Origin: an uncultured Bacillota bacterium
GTDB taxonomy: Bacteria; Bacillota; Clostridia; Peptostreptococcales; Anaerovoracaceae
Reading direction: 5' to 3'
Assembly: GCA_946408315.1 (NCBI GenBank)
Contig: CAMJRV010000072.1
Coordinates: forward strand, 1-9,160
DNA: 9,160 bases
Shown here: positions 6,202-9,160 of the stretch, one piece after another
Layout of the letters: each line of letters opens with the position of its first letter
Position numbering within the stretch: the first letter of the stretch is position 1
The notes under the pieces: model-generated
What the model was told of the DNA's origin: nothing
Seen by the model: the letters and a program-made list of their open reading frames with translations, nothing else
Databases searched by the model: none
Program-made: the position numbers and the translations under genes

Positions 6202-6228
6202 AATTTGCCAGACGCTGTCTGGCAAATT
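6202..6228. promoter_or_regulatory. Perfect 12-bp inverted repeat in the leader of the membrane-protein gene
   Basis: AATTTGCCAGAC (6202-6213) and GTCTGGCAAATT (6217-6228) are exact inverted copies around GCT. No T-run follows on either strand, so it is not a terminator. It lies about 15-40 bases downstream of the predicted transcription start and about 75 bases before the start codon, suiting a repressor operator or a leader hairpin. No candidate regulator gene is adjacent, unless the membrane protein or the recombinase acts here. Confidence 0.6.
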
Positions 6229-6250
6229 AAAGCTTCTGCTATTTAGATTT

Positions 6251-6279
6251 ATTGTAACAAAAATTTCCTCTATCCGCAA
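6251..6279 (-). promoter_or_regulatory. Promoter of the membrane protein/SEC-C operon
   Basis: The minus strand has TTGCGG (complement of 6274-6279), 17 bases, then TACAAT (complement of 6251-6256), 4 of 6 and 5 of 6 matches to the vegetative consensus. It begins 9 bases after the recombinase stop codon, so the two-gene unit has its own promoter next to the mobilization operon. Confidence 0.6.
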
Positions 6280-6287
6280 TCCGTATT

Positions 6288-7994
6288 CTATCCAGCAAGC
6301 TCCTCTGTCAGACTCCTGACCTCAGCGATCAGCCCGCCATCAGTCTGAACTTCCTTCGCCGGCGGGATGACCGTCGGCAGGCCGAACATCTCCCTCATCT
6401 CCACATACCCGAGGAACTTATAATGGATATCCACCCGCTGGCTCTTGCTCCCGTCAAGGTTATCCGTCTTTTCATAGACCACGATCTTCTGAATCAGTTC
6501 GTTGAGAATCTGCGCATTTAGCTCGGTGATATCGGTATACTTCTGTATCATCGGCAGGAATTTATCGATGTTTTCGTATGCCGACTCGGCGCGTACGATA
6601 ATCTCACCAAGCTGGGTTTGCCACCCTTTCAGCCCCGCCTGCTCCGATTCGTATCCGTTGGACATAAGTTGATAGCGATCCTCCGTGACCTTTTCGAGAG
6701 CCAGATCCTCATAGAGCTTGCTGAGAATCTTGTCCAGCTCAGTGGTTCTTTTCTCCACGGTTTTGAGCTCTCGCTTGCATTTTTCGGTTTCCCGCTTCTT
6801 CTTTTCGGTCTTGGCGGCAATGAGCATATACTTGTACTTCTGCGTTGCCAGCTTAGCCGCTTTTGCATTGCGGCGGATGTCCTCCAGCACAAGCTGGCTC
6901 ATGGTTTTCCAGCCGATGGCGTGGGATGTGCACCGATCCTTGCCGTAGTTCTTATATACCCAGCAGGAAAAACCGGTGTATTTCCCCTTCTGCCTGTTGA
7001 AGCTGGCGTTCAGGGAAGACCCGCAGTCCGAACATTTGATCAGCCCCACAAACATCTGAACCTCTCCGCTGCTGTTTTCCCGCCTGCGGCTTTTCATCAT
7101 CTGCTGCACCGTATTCCTTAGTTCCTGCGATATAATCGGCTCATGGATGTCCTCTGCTATGATCCATTCCGCTTCCGGTGCTTGGATGCGGGTTTTGTCA
7201 AAGAAGCCTTTCGTCTTTGTTTTCCCAAATACCACATGCCCGAGATAAACCTGATTCATCAAAATGGAACGCACGGAAGTGGTGTGCCAGTCGAAGGGCC
7301 TGCGCCAGTATTCACTCTTGAAATAATCGGGGTTGTTCTGATTAAAGTAAGCCATTGGGTTGAGGATTTTGCGGTCCCGCAGGATCTTTGTCATGCGGAC
7401 ATAGCCGATCCCCTCTGCGAACAGTTGGAAAATCTCTCTTACAATATCCGCCGCAGGCGGGTCGATGACAAGATGGTGCCGGTCATTGGGATCCTTCCGA
7501 TACCCGAACGGCGCATGGTTGCCGAGGTACATTCCGTCCTTTGCCCTTGACCGGTGCGCCGCCTTTGTCTTGATGGAGGACTGCTTCGCATAGAAGGAAT
7601 TCATGACATTGGTAATCGCCATATTGAGGTTGTCCTTGCTTTTGGCCGTGTCAACATTGTCATACAGCGAAATGAAGCGGACACTCTTTTCTTCAAAGTA
7701 GTGCTCGATAATGAGCCCCATTTCGGCGTACTCCCTGCCAAAGCGGGACAGGTCGTTTACGATGACCGTATTGATTTTCCCATCTTCGATATCCGCCATC
7801 ATCCGTTTGAAATCGGGCCGGTTGAAATTCATGCCCGTCCAGCCGTCGTCCCAATAATATTCCCCGATGGCAATGTGGTTTTCCTTACAGTAGCGGGTAA
7901 GGATCGATTTCTGCGTCTGAATGCTTCCGCTTTCACCGAGATCCCCGTCGTCCTGGCTCAACCGGCAGTAAATGGCTGCGGTTTCTGTTTTCAT
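6288..7994 (-). CDS. Large serine recombinase (TnpX/Tn4451-like, DUF4368-type)
   Basis: Large serine recombinases excise and integrate mobile elements by a double-strand break with subunit rotation, the active Ser joining covalently to DNA. This 568-residue protein has the full layout: resolvase domain (about 1-150) with YCRLSQDD, catalytic Ser13 and Arg11, and NDLSRFGRE (80-88) with Arg84 and Arg87; the long linking helix; recombinase domain (about 160-300); zinc ribbon with Cys321, Cys324, Cys344 and Cys355; a Lys/Glu-rich coiled coil (about 390-470); and a C-terminal DUF4368-like region (about 480-550). Its length suits the family and no disruption is seen, so it should be active. AGGTG lies 8 bases before the ATG. 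It is the last gene of the mobilization operon, 37 bases after the small protein gene. Such genes often lie at an element end, so an attachment site may be close to its stop codon. Confidence 0.95.
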   Translation of the reverse strand: MKTETAAIYCRLSQDDGDLGESGSIQTQKSILTRYCKENHIAIGEYYWDDGWTGMNFNRPDFKRMMADIEDGKINTVIVNDLSRFGREYAEMGLIIEHYFEEKSVRFISLYDNVDTAKSKDNLNMAITNVMNSFYAKQSSIKTKAAHRSRAKDGMYLGNHAPFGYRKDPNDRHHLVIDPPAADIVREIFQLFAEGIGYVRMTKILRDRKILNPMAYFNQNNPDYFKSEYWRRPFDWHTTSVRSILMNQVYLGHVVFGKTKTKGFFDKTRIQAPEAEWIIAEDIHEPIISQELRNTVQQMMKSRRRENSSGEVQMFVGLIKCSDCGSSLNASFNRQKGKYTGFSCWVYKNYGKDRCTSHAIGWKTMSQLVLEDIRRNAKAAKLATQKYKYMLIAAKTEKKKRETEKCKRELKTVEKRTTELDKILSKLYEDLALEKVTEDRYQLMSNGYESEQAGLKGWQTQLGEIIVRAESAYENIDKFLPMIQKYTDITELNAQILNELIQKIVVYEKTDNLDGSKSQRVDIHYKFLGYVEMREMFGLPTVIPPAKEVQTDGGLIAEVRSLTEELAG

Positions 7995-8031
7995 AAAGAT
8001 CTCACCTCTCTTTCAGCAACACACAATACCA

Positions 8032-8238
8032 TCAATCCGTTTCAATAGCTCTCCTGTTTGCCGATCTATTTTCATTCGGAATTTTGCCGGCCTCTGTTGC
8101 CTGAAAGGACTGTTCGACAAGGTCCCCGATTTTGTCAAAAATGAGCTTGTCTCCATCGAAAAAGCTGAAGGTTACATACTGTACCCCGCCAATAATCGTG
8201 CTGTTGACCCTGAAATCTCCTTTGAATAAAAATGGCAT
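8032..8238 (-). CDS. Small protein of the mobilization operon, unknown function
   Basis: A 68-residue product that I cannot assign to a named family. The first 45 residues look like a small folded domain of alternating strands (FKGDFRVNSTIIGGVQYVTFSFFDG is split by Gly and Asp turns, about 5-29), followed by a helix (DKIGDLVEQSFQATEAG, 35-51) and a charged disordered tail. There are no membrane segments or Cys residues. GGGAGG lies 6 bases before the ATG, and the gene starts 12 bases after the TAA that closes the extended relaxase frame and ends 37 bases before the recombinase ATG. The position suggests an accessory role in recombination or mobilization, as with small proteins in similar elements; there is no direct evidence. 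Confidence 0.7.
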   Translation of the reverse strand: MPFLFKGDFRVNSTIIGGVQYVTFSFFDGDKLIFDKIGDLVEQSFQATEAGKIPNENRSANRRAIETD

Positions 8239-8250
8239 AGCGCGCCTCCC

Positions 8251-8514
8251 TTACATTGTTAAATTAAAGCCGTGATACTTCTCATATTCCTCGTCCTCAT
8301 CGTCCACCATGACCGTTTCGCCGTAGCTGATTTTCTGTCCCTGAGCCGCCATCTTCTCAAGTTCCTTCTCACTGTGGTGGATATGCTCCTGATGATAATG
8401 CTGCTCCGCCTCGCCAAAGAGACCGTCTAGAAGACGGGACAGGCCGCCAAAGGCTTCGCCCGGTTGGGGACGGTATTCCTGGTAATCCTTCGCTGCGAAG
8501 CCGTAACAGCCGCC
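8251..8514 (-). pseudogene. Relaxase C-terminal region after an in-frame TAG
   Basis: Directly after the TAG at 8515-8517 the same frame stays open for 87 codons to TAA at 8251-8253. The translation starts GGCYGFAAKDYQEYRPQPGE, includes a His/Glu-rich part (HYHQEHIHHSEKELEK, 39-54) and a very acidic part (VDDEDEEYEKY, 70-80), and ends GFNLTM. This reads like genuine coding sequence, and its stop is placed tightly against the next gene's ribosome binding site. It has no start codon with a ribosome binding site near its beginning. It is best explained as the original relaxase C-terminus cut off by a nonsense change; readthrough of UAG or a sequencing error are the alternatives. Confidence 0.7.
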
Positions 8515-9160
8515 CTACTCGAAGTAGCGTTCCAGATTTTCCTTCAGCAGCCGTTCGTCGAACAGCTTGTTATTGCGGCAGACATTTCCCTCCGGCGTAG
8601 TGAAGGTGATGTATTTGTACTTGTCCTCCCATTTCACTTTATAGCCCTGCGTCGCCATAATCCGGATGAATTCCTCTTTGTCGTAGCTGTGCATTATGGC
8701 GTAGACTGCCAGACGCCTGAGCTTTTTCTTCCACTCCGGCCATTTATGGCGGCTCGCTTTCGCTTCAGTGGTGGAGAATCCATGCTCCTGGCAAAGCCGG
8801 TTTACGTACTCCTTGACCTGCTCAAGTTCCTTCGCCGTCTGGTGAAACATTCTGCCGTTCTGAAAGCTAACCGAGTTCATGACGATGTGGTTATGGATAT
8901 GCTCCTTGTCTTTATGCGTCGCCACAACGCATTGAAAGTCAGGGAAATATGCCGCCAGCTGCATCCCAAGCTCGTGCGCCGTTTCAAAATCCACAGGATC
9001 GTCGGGGCTGAAGGACTGGACGATGTGATAATATTGCCGCCCGCCGCTCTTGCCGAACATCCTTTTTACCGCCTCGAATTCCTCCGCAGCGTTTTCGGGA
9101 ACGCAGTTTTGTCCGCCGATGAGCTTCGCTTCCGTCTTTTCTTTCTGGGTGATATATTCC
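8515..9160 (-). CDS. Relaxase/mobilization nuclease (VirD2/MobP-like), 5' part missing
   Basis: Relaxases nick the origin of transfer of a mobile element, stay bound to the 5' end and lead the strand into the recipient. The frame is open to the right edge (33 codons upstream of the Met at 9058-9060), so the gene begins outside the window. The visible part carries the metal-binding three-His region THKDKEHIHNHIVMNSV, encoded at roughly 8871-8921, with the HxH and following Asn typical of MobP/VirD2 relaxases. The catalytic Tyr region would be N-terminal; YHIVQSFSPDD just before it is the usual conserved strand. After this comes a basic DNA-binding C-terminal part (HKWPEWKKKLRRLAVYAI). The frame stops at TAG 8515-8517 although homologous-looking sequence continues, so the protein is probably shortened by 87 residues; the catalytic region is unaffected. 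Confidence 0.88.
   Translation of the reverse strand, partial: EYITQKEKTEAKLIGGQNCVPENAAEEFEAVKRMFGKSGGRQYYHIVQSFSPDDPVDFETAHELGMQLAAYFPDFQCVVATHKDKEHIHNHIVMNSVSFQNGRMFHQTAKELEQVKEYVNRLCQEHGFSTTEAKASRHKWPEWKKKLRRLAVYAIMHSYDKEEFIRIMATQGYKVKWEDKYKYITFTTPEGNVCRNNKLFDERLLKENLERYFE

Larger units (their letters stand above)
6288..9160 (-). mobile_element. Mobilizable element, partial (relaxase to serine recombinase)
   Basis: Relaxase, small protein and large serine recombinase in one tightly spaced minus-strand operon form the core of Tn4451-type integrative mobilizable elements or of related conjugative elements. Only the left end is in the window, and the relaxase start lies beyond the right edge. 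The base composition changes to more A+T-rich just left of the recombinase stop, which suggests an element or module boundary near 6280. Whether the defence genes to the left are inside the element is not decided by the sequence. Confidence 0.65.

Noticed and set aside
6130..6279. Fifty-residue N-terminal extension of the membrane protein
   Set aside because: The open frame passes through the predicted promoter and the inverted repeat. The GGAGG 6 bases before ATG 6129 marks the start better.
6618..7121. Plus-strand open frames opposite the serine recombinase, up to 167 residues
   Set aside because: They are shadows of the strongly supported recombinase frame on the other strand and have no recognisable product.
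8251..8517. Genetic-code change reading TAG as an amino acid
   Set aside because: The fic, antitoxin and recombinase genes also end in TAG at sensible places, so TAG is a normal stop in this DNA.
1..9160. CRISPR array or type III toxin-antitoxin RNA repeats
   Set aside because: No set of short, regularly spaced repeats was found. The only clear direct repeat is the pair at 168-234 and 1302-1368.

Overview
The window looks like accessory DNA from a gut-type Clostridia (Oscillospiraceae or Lachnospiraceae-like Firmicute). This is inferred from AGGAG-type ribosome binding sites, Tn4451/TnpX-type mobilization genes with a DUF4368-type large serine recombinase, and the cargo gene types; no ribosomal or housekeeping marker confirms it. 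Every convincing gene lies on the minus strand, so the text below runs right to left, in the direction of transcription.

Right third (9160 to about 6290), the mobilization and recombination module: a relaxase gene that enters from beyond the right edge and is interrupted by an in-frame TAG; 87 further in-frame codons after that TAG that still look like the relaxase C-terminus; a 68-residue conserved-looking small protein; and an intact 568-residue large serine recombinase. Spacing is tight and each of the last two genes has a good ribosome binding site, as in one operon.

Middle (about 6290 to 1383), visibly more A+T-rich, two defence-like transcription units. The first begins with a promoter and a perfect 12-bp inverted repeat just downstream of the recombinase. 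It encodes a 202-residue tail-anchored membrane protein of unknown function and a 799-residue protein with a PD-(D/E)XK/NERD-like nuclease core and a C-terminal SEC-C zinc motif. The second has its own promoter with an inverted-repeat operator candidate and encodes an AbiEi/AbiEii type IV toxin-antitoxin pair. The membrane protein plus nuclease pair is the best candidate here for an undescribed defence system.

Left part (about 1368 to 137): a Fic toxin with a short VbhA-like antitoxin, bracketed by two direct copies of a 67-bp sequence (60 of 67 identical) that contains the 3' end of a tRNA (T-arm, acceptor strand, discriminator U, CCA). Each copy runs into a strong terminator hairpin. The two hairpins differ in sequence but keep pairing through compensatory changes. 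The arrangement resembles serial integration of islands at a tRNA 3' end, with the Fic module as one small island and the AbiE/nuclease DNA as part of the next. The intact tRNA and a tyrosine integrase are not in the window. Positions 1-136 hold no gene that I can support.

Taken together, a mobilizable element (possibly decaying, given the relaxase stop) abuts a patchwork of toxin-antitoxin and nuclease genes, each with its own promoter: a typical small defence island assembled from separate modules.
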